Positions 1 to 13,941 of a stretch of DNA of 64,000 bases are shown piece by piece (position 1 is the stretch's first letter; the number at the start of each line of letters is the position of its first letter). The stretch lies in the NCBI RefSeq assembly GCF_014851395.1, contig NW_024040152.1:23731144-23795143 (forward strand), in the 5' to 3' direction. The notes beneath the pieces were generated by a model, which was given only the letters and a program-made list of their open reading frames with translations, was not told where the DNA came from and made no database searches. The position numbers were made by a program, and so were the translations under genes. Source of the stretch: Micropterus salmoides. Its lineage: Eukaryota; Chordata; Actinopteri; Centrarchiformes; Centrarchidae.

Positions 1-1934
1 GAGTCAGACACTGCTTCTCAACCAAAAGACAGAAACAAAGAGACAACTCCACTGGATGTCTTTATTGGATGGCTGATAGTTCCCATGCGCATCAGGAACA
101 GGAACGTCTTCCTGTATGAAATGTTTACACTGCTAATATTAAATAGGTTGACACTGGTGATGACAAGAGTAATAATTATCATTACACGCATGACTGCTAG
201 CCACCTCAAAGCCGAACAAGAGATTAAGCAAAGATTACTGTGTGTTTCACGGTTGTGTGGCCTTGAAGCTGTAGTCTTTTATTTTTGTTCAACACTTCAA
301 ACACGAAACACCCAAATGACGTGTTTTTAGTCATGAGGTCAGTCTTAGTTCATCATTATGTTAAAGGTAAGTTACTATCTACACGGGGAGGTCTACTCAT
401 GAATATGTATTTATTATATCAAGAAAAAGTGGGATTTTAACCTGGGAATACGGGATATGTGCATACATATGGCTAATGATTCCTCAGATGGAAATGATGG
501 AAATTAATAAATTTTTAGTTCATGAAACTGAGCATTTCGCTAATATACTATGAGAAGTCTCCCAATCTCTCCCTAGGAATGATGAGATACACTACACACA
601 AGGACAGTGATAACCATTACACACGAATTATTGAAATGCATTACAAATATCCCAACCATATGGGGCAGCAAAGCCATGTACAGCAAGAAAAGAACTGCAA
701 GTAACTTAACAAAGGCCTACACCAAGTAGCAGCATGCTCTGATCAAGGAAAAGTACTTTAACACAAGTTTCTCGACTAAGATATGGCATTTCAGTTCTGC
801 TGATTAGCATATAATTCAGGATTATTTTACTGTATGACGATGACGGAACGCTCTCTTCAATACCCATTGCCCTCTTCTCTGTTAACCTCTCCCTGATACC
901 ACTCTGACTTTTAACACTGCCCCATTCAACACCAGTTAATGATGTAACGGTCTCCTTAAATATGTAAAGTATAAGACTTAATAAAACCCAGCAGTATGAT
1001 TATGTCTTAAGTTTAACCCCCCCCCCTCCTGGATATGCAGTTCCACATGGGGATCCATTTTAAATCAGCCTCTTATCCACTGGAACAAGGGGAGGAAAGT
1101 TCATGTGTAAATTACATAAGTCAGTGCAGTGGAAGTTTTCCAATAAAAGAGGGCCCTCGCTCGCAGTTTCTCCAATTTTATGTTGAGATATCAAACACTC
1201 ATTAAAATAAAAGTGAAAGAGGAAAATGTCACAGGTGTTAAAAGGCAATTAGTCTCCCTGTGCTATCACAGTGTTAATCAGAGTGATGAAAATGATGATA
1301 TGAAGCTCATTATCATGTATTCAATAGTAGATATTGCTTTCATGAAAGATGAGACACAAGATGAATAATGAGAAAACCTGTCACTGCTGTGCTGCAAAGC
1401 AATTTTGTTGAACATTTGATGATTTTTGATAAGATGAAACCAATGATATGTTCCTACAGGTCTGCTTTAAAGTGGTGAGTTTTAATTGCCGGATAAACAT
1501 TTTTTTCTCAGCCTTTTCAAGTCAGTCAAGTTGAAAATATGAAAATAAACAAGCAAGCATCCAAAAAATAATAATCTCACTTTTTGGCACTGATTTGGTC
1601 ACAACAAGAGAAGACAGATCTCATTATCTCTGTTTGGAAAAAAACCCTGAAATGTTATCTTGAAACAACAGACAAACTGAGATGAGCTACTCTTTAAATT
1701 TGAGTGCTTTTATGCCAAAACACAAACAGGGGGAAGAGAGAGAGACAGACAGACAGCCAGCAAAGATGGGACAAAACAGACTAAGAATAAGAGAATGTGA
1801 GAGAGGAAAAGCATAGCTAATGGCATTGGTATAAGATTTTTTTTTTCCCAAAGAGGCAGCAGCAGAAGGAGGCAGGAAGGAAGGCTGGATGATTTCTTCG
1901 CCCCGTCTTCCCCTTTCCCTGATTATGAAAGGAG
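1..1934. other. non-coding interval, nothing recognised
   Basis: AT-rich DNA with short interrupted ORFs only. It holds an 11-12 base C tract near 1016-1028 and a purine-rich tract around 1725-1900. No transposon termini, RNA gene or exon was seen. Confidence 0.55.
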
Positions 1935-2417
1935 ACATGGCACGAGGTCGAGGGTCAAGCCAAAAGGAGACAGCATTGTGTAGGAACTGTCACGCACCGC
2001 CACCTATTTTGACATGCACAGGCCCGTTTGTTGTCTGTCGTACATGCAAATTGGCGAGCCCAGGCTGTCATATAAAGGCAGGCAGATATGCGCCGGTTGG
2101 GAAAATGAGAGACCACCTGTAACCAAGAGAATGGGGAGTGATGGACAAGCATTCAGTCAGCCTGCTCGTCATTTCCAGGCCCGCCATTCACCCATCAGCA
2201 GAGTACACCCCATGCCCTCCTCCTTTTGCCACACCACCACCATCAATCCCATCCCCAGCGCACACATATACATGTAAAAATCTATTCTTAATATTCAGAA
2301 GCAGGAAGTGAAGGGAAATAAATATATACGACGGAAGGGTATTGGAGGGGGTCGGTGTTGGTGATTTCAACCTGCTAGCTGCCTAATAGGATCCTGCATT
2401 CAGACAGCTGAGGGTCA
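1935..2417. other. non-coding, possible conserved regulatory DNA
   Basis: This is a higher-complexity, less AT-rich stretch without repeats. It contains a perfect POU octamer, ATGCAAAT, at 2044-2051. The short overlapping ORFs on both strands have no recognisable protein similarity. The enhancer reading is an impression from composition only; a multi-fish alignment would decide. Confidence 0.25.
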
Positions 2418-2476
2418 GACCCAGATAATTAGTTGTCCACAGAGGAAACATCACTCTTCCGCAGGGAGTGGACAGG
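2418..2476 (+). repeat. imperfect direct duplication, unit 1
   Basis: This unit of about 58 bp matches 2736-2791 closely. Shared landmarks are AGATAATTAG, a GTCCA step, GGAAACATCAC and a final GACAGG. Differences are scattered substitutions and a few small indels. Each unit carries the homeodomain-type core ATAATTAG. It is not a simple-sequence repeat and does not match any transposon end in the window. Confidence 0.75.
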
Positions 2477-2735
2477 AGGGGGACACTGTAAGGTGGCCCT
2501 AATGCTCTGCATCCCGAAGAAAGTCCAGAATGTGTCAGGTAATCGACATTAGATTCTTTTGTCCCAACAAGGCAAGATGCTGCAGTGCCCAGATGCTTTC
2601 TGTTTTAGTAGACAGGGCAGGAGCTGGACATTGAGACTGGACATCAGATTATTTCTCTTAATTATACAGAAAGATGACAGTGTGGTCATCATGTACACTT
2701 GATACATCTATATAAACCTTCCAGGGTGTAAAGTT

Positions 2736-2791
2736 GACCAGATAATTAGCTGTCCAGTGGAAACATCACCCTTCCACAGAGGGTAGACAGG
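2736..2791 (+). repeat. imperfect direct duplication, unit 2
   Basis: Second copy of the unit at 2418-2476, in the same orientation and 318 bp downstream. The DNA between the copies is not duplicated. See unit 1 for the shared landmarks. Confidence 0.75.
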
Positions 2792-5440
2792 GTGCAATGG
2801 AAGAAGTGGACAAAATATTTAGCTTAAATGTAGACCCTGGAGTTTTTCTTTGGTGCAAGTCCATTTGTAAAATGGGAGGCTTCCATTTAAAATTACATTT
2901 TAATAATCCTACAGTGCTATATGATCTCACATAACAATTTTTCACTCAAATGTTATTTTTGATTTGCTTGTTTCTATTACGAGTGTTAAATTTGGGGTAT
3001 GCTATAACACATAATGTGATCCTGGCACAAGCAACAGCTTTTAAAGTGCAAAATTATTACATTTAAAAACAAATGTGTTTGCAAATAAAACATTCAGCAA
3101 GTCCATTTCATTCCTTGCAGATCCCAAGTGTTGGACACTGACTATATTGGAAAGGAACTGCATTAAAAAGGAAGCCTATCCTGATTCAGGTTACTGTTGT
3201 GTGTATGTACATGTATTTAAAAAGGTGCCACGTGACAGCAATCTAAGACAGTAAATAAAACTCTTCTAATGACTTCAGCCTAATTTTCAGCTTTCCCAGT
3301 TTGCTAATTAATAATCATCAGAAACCACCTTTGCATGCACATACATATAAATACAAATACTTTCTCCCATATCCACACAGACACAGGGGTCCACATGCAG
3401 AAACACCTCTAATACTTATTCAGGCACATATGTGGTATGTGGTCATGTCTAATTTATTATGAATAACTATATTTTGAAGAGAGAAGTTGAAAAGAATTAT
3501 TTTTTTCCCCTCAGAGAACCATTTCAGAACTTAGCTAACAGAACAAAAGGGTCACACAGACTGTACTCTTTTAAGTAATAAATCATTACCCATGTAGATG
3601 TCAGCTAATCACTGCTGTCCACTGTTGTCAGTTCACCAGGCAGAACATTTTTCTTCAGCCAAATGATCTATTAATATTTAGGGATTAGGGTCTCTTTTCT
3701 GTTTTGATATTGGGCAGAAACTGTCCTCATTATATGATTTAGTCCAGTCAAATGTATTCAAATGCCACCTTTATTACCCTGGAGGTGCTTTGCATAAATT
3801 GAATAAATCCAACGGATACTCTTCGAGAATCAAACATATCAAAGGTTTCCTGTCTTTGAAGTGGGGGTAGTCTCTAATTCCAAAACAGATTTTCATGATA
3901 AATAAATACATTATTTATGAATTGTGGGGCAGTGGTGGTAGCAGAAAACCAAGAAGACGAAGAACAGGGAAAAAATGAAAACAACGATAAAAATGCATAA
4001 AACATTTTACGCCGTGGAAATGTCAAGAGAGGCAAAATGACACACAGATTGGCGCATGCCGACCAACTGCCTGACTGATAAACAAACTGATTAGCATATG
4101 CACATTGGAGCATATGTTGTGCTCATTTGCTTACACAAAGTCTCAATCAAAATAATACACCACACTCAACGCATGTCATAAAAGTCTAGAAATATGTTGA
4201 TGGGAATGATGAAGATGGAAACATTTCAATTATTTCATTTCTGACAATTACGCTGACAATGTGACAACCTCAACAACCAGCATGCAGTGTGGTGACTAAT
4301 TGCCCCGAGGAAATTTATGGAAATGGGAAATAAATAAAAACAACGTGTTGACCAACTGCAGCACCAGTTCTCAAATTCCTGTATGTTGACACATTGTCAT
4401 AATAATATTCACACATAATATTAATGGTTTTTTAACATGAATTGGAATTTGTAAATGGGAAAATTAATAAGATGCTAGTTGCATAGTAGGCCCCGAAAGA
4501 AGGTGTGATGTTGGTAACTGTATGCATATATGGGGTAACAACATATATTTTAAGAAGCAGTGGTGGTACAGCAAAAAACAAGTATGTTGAGATATGGACC
4601 TTTAGAAAGTGTCAGGGGTGAGTGTTAGCATATTGAGGGTTGAGGTGGGACAGGAGGCGGGGCTGCCAGTCAGACTGCATTGCTAACCTGCCTGAGAAAA
4701 GAATAAGCATTTAACACGGCATACGGATAGCACGGCCATACAAGGGCTGCATTTCCCTTTGAAGTGCTGCCGGAATAATTACACATTGGCTTATCTAAAT
4801 CAGACTGTCGGGGGCCTTCCACAAAATGGTTTGTTATTACATTTCAAAATATACCTGAGCAGATGTTCTGTCTTGATTGATGTCCAACCTAAACATTTCA
4901 TATACACTACACCATATACAAGTAATTAGTTATTGGGTTTTTTTGCATTGACCAAATGTTTTATCAGGGTCTTTGAGGAATTGTAAAGCGAGTAATTTTG
5001 AACAACATCTTTGCACACCATTCTTTCTGCTTCGTGTATGATGTTGTTTTATGTACGTATGCACCTTCTAAACAAATTTAAATCACAATAAATGTGATTT
5101 TTTCCTACAGTATGTAGATCTCAAGTTGTGCAGAAGCAGTCCTTATTCCTGCTGTATAAGACATATTACTATATTGGTGCTATACAAACCTATCTTGCTT
5201 GTAGAGGTGTCATCATTTAAAATGCCTGCTAACATTTTTTCTATCCCAAAAAACCACAGAAAAAGTACATTAGAAATATTATAACAAATATATTGAATAG
5301 AGTGGGGTAATTAATTAAACCTTTGAGGAAATAACCACAAAGGGGTGCCCATCGGGGGTAAATAATGGAGGTTCTGCACCTACCCAAACGTTCATTTAAC
5401 CTGTGAACCACAAGGTTATTTCTGTTAGAAATTACGTTAA
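2792..5440. other. non-coding interval, nothing recognised
   Basis: AT-rich unique DNA. The part around 4640-4850 is more GC-balanced and free of repeats, so it may be constrained. No exon, RNA gene or transposon end was identified. Confidence 0.5.
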
Positions 5441-5490
5441 CACACACTTACACACACTTACACACACACACACACACTTACACACACTTA
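5441..5490. repeat. interrupted CA microsatellite
   Basis: CA repeats broken by regular TTA steps (CACACACTTA units). Simple-sequence DNA, non-coding. Confidence 0.9.
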
Positions 5491-5835
5491 GACAAACACG
5501 CCAGCCTGGAGGAAGGATGATTTATGTGGGAAGATCAATCTTCATCATCTTGCCTCTCACCTTGGTCTCCATCAGTGTTAATTAAAGGAAGGTCAGTGTC
5601 ACCCTCCCTGCTCCCCCCAACCAACCCTCTTTTACATAATAAATCACTCCAGACACACAAAGGGGGCTGTTGACACAAACAGAATGCTCCTAGCTAACTA
5701 GCTAACTGCAGTTCGTTGGGCTGAGGAGTCAATTCAAAGCCTGCCATAAATAATAATGAATGTCACAGTGTTGTGTCTTTGTCTGGGAACAAAGGATAGA
5801 AGACAAAGACAAGTTGTCTTGGGACAAAAAAATCT

Positions 5836-5881
5836 ATAATATACTATACACTATATACAGTATACAATATACAGTATACAG

Positions 5882-5924
<43 letters not shown>

Positions 5925-5936
5925 TACATACACAAT
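5836..5936. repeat. TA/CA compound microsatellite
   Basis: TATAC/CAGTATA-type degenerate repeats lead into an uninterrupted TA tract (about 5884-5915) and then a CA tract. The isoleucine/tyrosine-rich ORFs across it are simple-sequence artefacts. Confidence 0.9.
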
Positions 5937-7987
5937 ATACAAAATATACAGAATCCACAAACTACACAAAAAGTGTTGCTCTCTGATTTGACTCATTGTA
6001 CTGCATAATGTAATGTCATAATTTCTTATGCAGTTCAGCATTTGAGGAAGCTATATTTTAAGATGCATTTCTTTAGATTAGTTGGCCGCCAGCCATATAG
6101 GGAAACAGTGGGGAGAAAGTCTGTTGAAAACTTTGTGGTAGGTTGTGACATTATGTCAACAAGTTTATCTAAAATCATCCATGAATGAAAACAATAAAAC
6201 CCCAAAGTAGTCATTATGCGGGTTGACTTGCTGCATATGCTTCCACTCTTTATCCACCCGGGACAGAATGTGAATGTGTAGCTGACTTAAAAAGAAATAC
6301 CCATTTGCATGAATTCACCACCCACCCCAAAACAGTACAGTAGTTTGTGTCAGAGTGCTTTGGTCAGCCCCACATTGTCTACATCATTACTTTCTTGGAA
6401 TCAATTTCCTCCCCAAAAGAAACAAGAAACATATGCTTTGCATTGTGTACAATTTCCTAGGTTTTCTAGGTTACTGTCAGACTTGCATAATGAGGGCCAC
6501 GGCGCAGCAGAGTTCCCCTCTTATCACAAACTAGCATGCATGGCCCCACTGCTCTCTCCTCAGTCATCAAGCAATTGATGTAATTGAACCAGCCCTTTGC
6601 TGTCAAGCAAGCAGCGCAGCTCAATAGCATATGCTCTGAACACTCTGGACAATGAGAGCCACGCAGCCAGGCAGGATGGCAGGCTGGCTCGTTGCTGTTC
6701 TGTCAATAAATTTCAATCCCACTAATTGTCTGGAATTCATTAAGTGAGCCTTTGAGACAACATAGTCCCATGGAAAACAACATAACAATATGAGAGAAAA
6801 AGGCAATGTAGGGTTTTTGATGATGTTGTTGGGTGTGTTGTGTTTAATGTGAACTGTTGTTTTTGCATCCTGTTGGTGTTGTTTGAGTGGATCCAGAAAG
6901 GGATTACAGTACGCTGGGACTGTGCTGTCCTTGTGAATACAATCTGTGACAGTTGGATATCTCAGCAGATTTTGCTGTGAGGAAGTAATTAATGACAAAC
7001 ACAATGTTATAGCAGATCTTTTAATTGTGACCCATTTTAAATTTGAATGATTAATTGTTCTGTTTCGGAAAATACATGAACAAATCGATTTATGCTCAAT
7101 GGAGTTTGGATTTTGGATTAAAAATAGATTTACTGAATTATTTAGCTCAGATTAAGTCATCACAATTTGTATAAACTCCAAACTTTACTGAAACCCTCTG
7201 TATTTTTTCTTGTGAATTTCAATGTATGTAGTTTTTCCAATCCATAAATCCTGCTCCAGGAAAGGATATCTGTGATATATTGGTTTACTGATCTCAAATA
7301 AATTATATTCAGTAAAATTTATTCTAAAATACTAAAAATATTAAATCATTAAAACACCTGTTTTTTCAAGGGAGAAAAAATGAAAGTGAACCATGTTTTT
7401 TAGAATGTGACTAGAGCCAGCATTTGTCTTGTGGCTGGTTTTAATTCACCCTGGAGAGAACGGAAATAGCTAAGCCATTTTCCACCTCCACCATCTGAAG
7501 TCACAACAACAAACAATAACTTTTTCCACCTCTGTTTTCCTCCTTCATCTGATTAGGACCAGCCTTACTTTCTCAGAGTCCTTGTCGCCCTCCGACCAAG
7601 TCCTCAACGTCCCACGTATCTGCCTAAATGACCAGCCAGGGGGTCAAGGGTCACCAGGAGCTGCCACTTCCCCTGTCACAGGAAACAAGCAGCAGGAAGG
7701 TGAAAGGAAAAAGAGTGGAGAACAGGGAGGGAGAAGTGGAGAGGAAGGAGGGAGGTGATATTGAAAACACAACAATGAAAAGGAGGTGCTGGAGTTAGCG
7801 TTCTCTTTGTGCCTCCTACACTGTCTGTAGAGCAGAGGTTTAGGGTTGATAATAACAGTGACAGGAAAATGGTTAAAAAGGTGTTCATCATGGTTTAAAA
7901 ATGAACGGTCTTGGAAAAATTACAGTTTTTAGGTGTGGTCAAATTTCCACAAAATGCAATAATATAATCCACCACCTCCCTTGGAAA
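5937..7987. other. non-coding interval, nothing recognised
   Basis: AT-rich unique DNA with a purine-rich stretch at 7676-7760. No coding or repeat family was recognised. Confidence 0.5.
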
Positions 7988-8010
7988 CACACTCACACAC
8001 ACACACACAC
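7988..8010. repeat. CA microsatellite
   Basis: Short CA tract with one interruption. Confidence 0.85.
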
Positions 8011-8172
8011 GCTCCTTCACACACATACAGGAGGGCCCCAGTGAGAGCAGGGTGTGTTATGGTTGAGTAAGCATGGAGCCACTGCTGCTGTTGAGCCTCG
8101 TGCCGCTACTCAGGAGGGATCACTAGATCACATTATCAATCATACAACGCTGTACAATCACACATGCAGTAT

Positions 8173-8176
<4 letters not shown>

Positions 8177-8203
<27 letters not shown>
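8177..8203. repeat. TG microsatellite
   Basis: Uninterrupted TG dinucleotide tract of about 13 units. Confidence 0.9.
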
Positions 8204-8205
<2 letters not shown>

Positions 8206-9950
8206 ACCCCTAAATAGACACTGCATAAGGCTACCTGGTAAAGCAAAAACAAGGCATACAATACAATATTATGAAAATATAACTGTTGTGAAAACAGTGT
8301 AAAAACATGTTGTCCTTTAAACAGATTTAATACAGCACAGAAGCCTCCTCCTAAGAGTACACTCGTGTACTGTGGTGCCACAGTGCAATAGCATGGCAGC
8401 TACCAAACCTTGAACTTTGTGCTATGGCTATATCCACAGAACCACTGATTCTCTTAGTGGGTACCAAAACAGTATTTAGAGTGGCGACACTGTCATCTCT
8501 TTATTCGTAAAAGAGCCTTAGCGTGGTTCCGTGAAATGAAAATGACTGTTATCAAGAAGCTTCCGTATGTGCAGGCTGCCACAGCAAAAAATGGTCCTTT
8601 GTGAGACTATAAGCTGACACATACTGTACATATGTGAGTGCAGTTATAAAAGTTCTTTAAAATGCCATGCACCTAGTTATTTTGAAGGCCGGCCTGTCAT
8701 TATGTTTGATGTCGGTGCATAGCCATGCTCCTCTTCTCTTTCCGCCTGACAAGCTTATTTGCCTTTGTTTTACACAGAGCAAACTGGGAGTGATTCCGTG
8801 CTAAGGCCAAAGCAGGATGGATATGGAAGATAGAAAAAGTGTTTGTTGGGTACAGGTGAGGAAAAGAGACTTAAACGTGTGGTGGTAAGGTTTACAAAAT
8901 GAAACGGTTTGCCCATTTATCTGTATAACTGAAAGAACATCTTGTCAAGAGTAAATGTATCCAACCGTCCACATGTGCGCACAACATCTCAATAAATTAC
9001 ATCCTATGAAATCTCTATGAGAAAACCAGAAACACAGGCAGTCAAGCCAAGAATAATATTTGTTGTGCAGGATAGCCTCTAGTTGAAGTTTCAGGCATGT
9101 TGATAAAACATAGTTTTGATGGGTTAACACCATCTCAACTATGAATTTCGAAAATTGCCTTTTAAATGAATATGTTTAGAATACATTATATTTCAATAAT
9201 TCAAGAAATTATTTCCTTCTGTAACATTATTAGATTTGAAAGTACAAAAATGTTTTTGCATGTTACTCCCGCATCAGAAAATTTGTAGCACATGTTGAGT
9301 GTACAGTTTTGGATAGTAACCCACTCAATATTTTATTTCTTCTAACAAGTCTCAAATTAAGCTGTACTCTGGCACATTAATTACACAGCAATGGGAGTTT
9401 TTGGGAAATCCAAACCTGACATATTTTAGTTGGATTATTTAATGTTGTATGTGAAATTGTACTTTAATCCTAAATAACAAACAGCTGTCACTTCTTCTCC
9501 CACTCACCTTTCCTCTGTGTATCTTCTTATTTATTTATGACCAGTTTTTTATTGAAATCATTAAAATCAAGGTGTTTTTGTCTACTGTGAAAGAGAGAAT
9601 AAGTCATTGTTTAATTAATTTAACACAAACAAGGACACACAAAAAAACACTTTGATACAGCAGCATAAGAATGTCACCGTCCTCTTTAACTTAAACATCC
9701 TACTTTAAAGTGTGGATTCGAAAAGGCAAAGGTGAGGGAAAACTTTTACATTGACCCCTTTTTTAAAACTGAGCAGAGCGTGCACAGGGCCCGTGTGTTT
9801 ACTCAAAATCCTGAGACTGCACTGCCCTCAAATGGCACGATGAGGTCAATGCATACGATCCATTCATCCCATCCCAGCCTCTCTCCTTATAGCTCCTCCA
9901 GGACAAAGACGCATTAATTAAGAAGCATCCATGAGAAGCCAAGGAGCATA
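8204..9950. other. non-coding interval, nothing recognised
   Basis: Mostly AT-rich unique DNA. No exon, RNA gene or transposon end was recognised. Confidence 0.5.
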
Positions 9951-9972
9951 ACGCGCGCGCACACACACACAC
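9951..9972. repeat. CG/CA compound microsatellite
   Basis: A short alternating purine-pyrimidine tract: CG repeats followed by CA repeats. Confidence 0.85.
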
Positions 9973-10538
9973 CGCAGTGTCTCACAGCCATTCCTCCCTA
10001 TTTTCCACAGCTTCTGATAACTGTGAAATTCACTCCGTCTGCACAAAGACATGGCCGGGGAGGAAAATAATTTCAGTAATAGAGCTAATGGGTTTAAGTG
10101 AGACTGGAGAGCAGCCAAGAGCGGCTGAAGAGGAGATGAGGGAGGAGGAGAAGAAGGAGGGAAAGAAGAAGAAGACATAGCGGTGTGCACAGGCTGGGAG
10201 AAAGAGAAGAGAGTGAGTGGAAGTGGAAGGAAGAGAGAAATGCAGATCCTCTTTTGTATTGTTTCATGATTTTATTGTTGAAGAACAGAAGGGAATGCTT
10301 ATTTTCTCCTGACTGTCATGATACGGTCGCTGATAAGAGTCGCTCTGCTTGCACAATGGGAGGATTTGCAATGGTGGTTAATTTAATTGATAAAGCCAAA
10401 CAATGGCACAATGCTTGCAGACCGATTACATTTCTTTTTGTGTAATCACCGTAGAGCGAGTTAAACAAAGCAAAGTGAGGCTTCCAGGCAATCTGCAGTG
10501 TTTCTGAATGCATTGTATCACTCTCTCATGAATAAATA
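9973..10538. other. non-coding, possible conserved regulatory DNA
   Basis: A purine-rich stretch (10120-10250) is followed by complex unique sequence. The latter holds a GATA-type TGATAAG at 10331-10337 and a SOX-type AACAATGG at 10399-10406. Enhancer status is inference only. No splice-bounded exon was found. Confidence 0.3.
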
Positions 10539-10580
10539 CACACACACACACACACATACACACACACACACACAAACACA
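10539..10580. repeat. CA microsatellite
   Basis: CA tract with single-base interruptions. Confidence 0.9.
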
Positions 10581-12539
10581 GATCGGTACGTGGAACAACA
10601 TGGCCACTTAGCACATCAGTAGATGTGCAGGAGGTATTGCCTGTCTCCTCCTCTCTCTCACCAGGATTCTGTCAAACCACAGAGCCCTAATATTTACACC
10701 AAAAGCATATGAAGTGTTTTATGACTTTTGAGCAACAATTCTGGCCATTTTGCATTAAAATGTAGCAATTAATGGCAATGATAATGACACTTAATTTTAA
10801 AAGTAAATTATAATGATGTCTTTGTAAATTTACATTCAACAACTGATACACAGGATTCTCTTTTTCAGTGACAGGGTGAGTTTGAGATCTGCATGTATCT
10901 GCAGGTAATTTAGGTCATATTTAGCCTGCATTTGACTGTTATAAACTGACACTTTATGGCTGACACAGACAGTACCATAAGATCATCAAATATATAATCA
11001 TAATCACAATATATCAGAAATTCCTTGGCTAATATAGAAAAGAGTGTTCACATCAGCAAAGGGTTTTTTGATAGAAAGTTACATTTTCATGACAAAGATA
11101 AGCAACCAGGCCAATAAGAGTGAGGATCCAGCAGAGAAAAATGTTTTCACAAAATAAATTAATGTAATAAAAAGCAATACAGCACAACACAATAATCCTA
11201 TTTTATCATTTGACAAGTTTCCTTTTAAGCCTCATGTGCTGAAAAGCTGATCACTGAAATACAGATAGGCAATGTGCAGGAAGAATCTGTTTCAGGGCAC
11301 AAGGCAACAGAATACAGGCCAAAAAGTGGAGTTAAGAGCCAGAAAGCGACACATATATTAATTGCTGAGTTACAGTTATTGATCAACAATCCCATCAAAC
11401 TTCCACAGACATTGTAGTTCTTGCTGGTGTCTATGGCACAACAGAAATATAGTATTAATTGCACTTAAAATTACATTTTTAATTGTTGTTTCAATAGCCT
11501 ATAAAGTAGTTTCTGGCCCACAAACAAGCAAAACAAAAGGACCAAAATAACAAAAAACTAAATTGTTTCACTTGTGTGAATGATGATGGATGTGATAATT
11601 AAGCAAACTACTGTGAAAAATACCTTTATCGTCTCAGTTACTGACTTAAACTGTTCCTAATGTAATTGCATTTGGTGGGATGCTTTCATTATATAAAGAG
11701 CCTGTGTAGAAAGGAGTTTCCCAGCAGCTGCTGACTGCTACATCAGGAATTAACTGTCACCTCCTCAGCAGAGGCTGAGAGAGGGCCAAATGAGACCCCT
11801 TTCCTCTCCGTTCCTCTCCTCCTCTTTTCCATCCACGCAGCCAACCATACAAGTATTAAGTGAGGCAAGCGACAGAGATATGAATGTGATATTCCCTCTG
11901 GTATTTTTAACCGCCGTATTGAATTCGTATAAAACACTTAAGGCTCCTCGGCTTCTGCCTGATGGGAGCTTCTCACAGGGCTATCTGTGAGTGTCTCTAG
12001 AGAGAGCTTCTCTCCTGCCATGAAAAATTCCTGTTTTCTCTCTTACACCATCTATCCCTCCCTATCTCCATCCTAACCCTTCTTCCTTTGCTCTTTGATG
12101 CATATTGGGATTTCATGAGGAGCCCCTTACTCGTCCCTCATTCATAAAAACCTAATGAAGTTAGAATGAAAAGTCCATTAAAATCTCATTAGGGTTTCAC
12201 CTCCTGATATTGGATACAAATCAAACTTAGAAGCCCCCTTGAGGATTAGTGTAATGAGTAGTGTTAAGTAGCATTTCTTTAGAAAAACCTTGCCATTTCA
12301 AGGCATGCGCTAGCAGGATGTTTGGTCCTTGTCATGTTAACAGCACAGCAAGACAGCGAGTCCCCATGCCATACAAAAGTAGCACAACAAGCAAGAAAGA
12401 CAGACACACATGATAGGGAAGATTCATAGAGTCAGAATAGACTGCTGAGTGGATGGGTCAGATTTCCACCACTACACACAAATTAGGCTTCATTTCCCAA
12501 ATTAAATAAATTACTAATATTCTGACCATCGCATTGAGG
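10581..12539. other. non-coding interval, nothing recognised
   Basis: AT-rich unique DNA. The parts around 11870-11990 and 12100-12260 are more complex and repeat-free but show no coding signal. Confidence 0.5.
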
Positions 12540-12980
12540 TATACAGATTTTTAAATCATATGGTCAATCATTGTCTTTGAATCTAACCATAGGAGAGGAC
12601 TCCATTAATGACTCAAGTCAGAAAGAGGAAGTGCCAAGCATATTAGGCTATATTATGAATAATGGAGAACCCCGAGAGACGCCTACACTGATCGAACACA
12701 ACCTTATGAATTATACCGTGATGGGTTTTCATATTTATTTCTGGGCCCCGGCTATTTCTCATGCTTGAGCGAGGCTTATCACTTAACAATCAATTATTAA
12801 CATGTGTCAGAATAAGGAGTGCTATTACAGGGATTGAGATGCATGTTGTACACTGGCCAGAACTGACAACACGTCTTGTACTCTCGCTCTCCTGTCTGTT
12901 TAAAAAGCTGGATTTTAGGTGGGAACCAAAATTTCTGGCTCTTAATTTGTGAATAATGCATTGGCCGGAATATGCATTAT
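12540..12980. other. non-coding, possible conserved regulatory DNA
   Basis: Complex repeat-free sequence rich in homeodomain-type ATTA cores (for example ATTAATGA near 12604). It has a SOX-type AACAAT at 12785-12790 beside CAATTATTAA. The two short overlapping ORFs have no recognisable family. Regulatory function is inferred from composition alone. Confidence 0.3.
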
Positions 12981-13888
12981 ACTAAAAAGTATGAGTAAGT
13001 GGGATGCTGCATTAGAAAGGTTTCTCACTCTACATGCTTGCTTTTTGCTATCATTTGTTGGAATATAATTAGATTTGATAGATATGGACAGCAATTATTC
13101 TGTGTGATAAAAATCCAAAGCTATCTGTCTGTCATGATTATTACACACCACATGTAATTTAAACACTATTCTAAAGAGTAAACAGTACAAACTGCTCAAG
13201 GTTAGAGGTTTAGTAATCCATACAAATATAGTTTTAAATTCTTCAATTACATCAATTCAACACTCAAACATAATGTATTTAACTACAGCCCCTGATTAAG
13301 GTTAAAACTGTATGGCCTCCCAAGAATATTAATAAGGCATGTAAGTCAGCCAACAATATCATCGTCAAATCCTCTTGTCCATCAAGAATGGTACAAATGT
13401 AAGCAGTGGTAAACCTGATGACCGTTAAACAAAGACCACATTCATTATGCAGACAGATCATCGCCCCTTATTCAGTTCATTTACATGTATCACAATCTCG
13501 TCTATTTGTATGATAATCTGATGGCTGATGAAAAATGCGTATGTTTTGATTGGGGCTGCAAAAGGAACAGGGAATGGGAGAAAAGGGTGGGTGTCTTCAT
13601 GCAGGTTCTGAATATGCAATATGTGTCTGACCCCAATGGATAGGGAAGAGGAGGCATGTAAGATTTATAAGTCGTCTGCCGCCCCCTGATTGACTAAAAC
13701 ACAGGGGATCATTTAGATAATGCAGCCCCACTCTAACAACTGCTTAGGGTCAAAAAGTAAAAGAAGTCACCACTGACAGCTGAAGCGACTGAGAGGCAGA
13801 TACAGTATCCCACAAAGTTATTTTCTCTGCTTCCATGTTTGATATAATTGTTTACTTTTGGCAGGCATGTGCATGATCTGATGTCATA

Positions 13889-13890
<2 letters not shown>
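12981..13890. other. non-coding interval, nothing recognised
   Basis: AT-rich unique DNA. No exon, RNA gene or repeat family was recognised. Confidence 0.5.

Positions 13891-13940
<50 letters not shown>
13891..13940. repeat. TG microsatellite
   Basis: Pure TG tract of about 25 units. Confidence 0.95.

Positions 13941-13941
<1 letters not shown>

Noticed and set aside
1016..1028. A C homopolymer as a feature of interest
   Set aside because: Ordinary short homopolymer; could also be a sequencing length artefact.
6621..7004. A 127-codon minus-strand ORF as a gene
   Set aside because: No recognisable domain, no splice or promoter context, and composition like the surrounding non-coding DNA.
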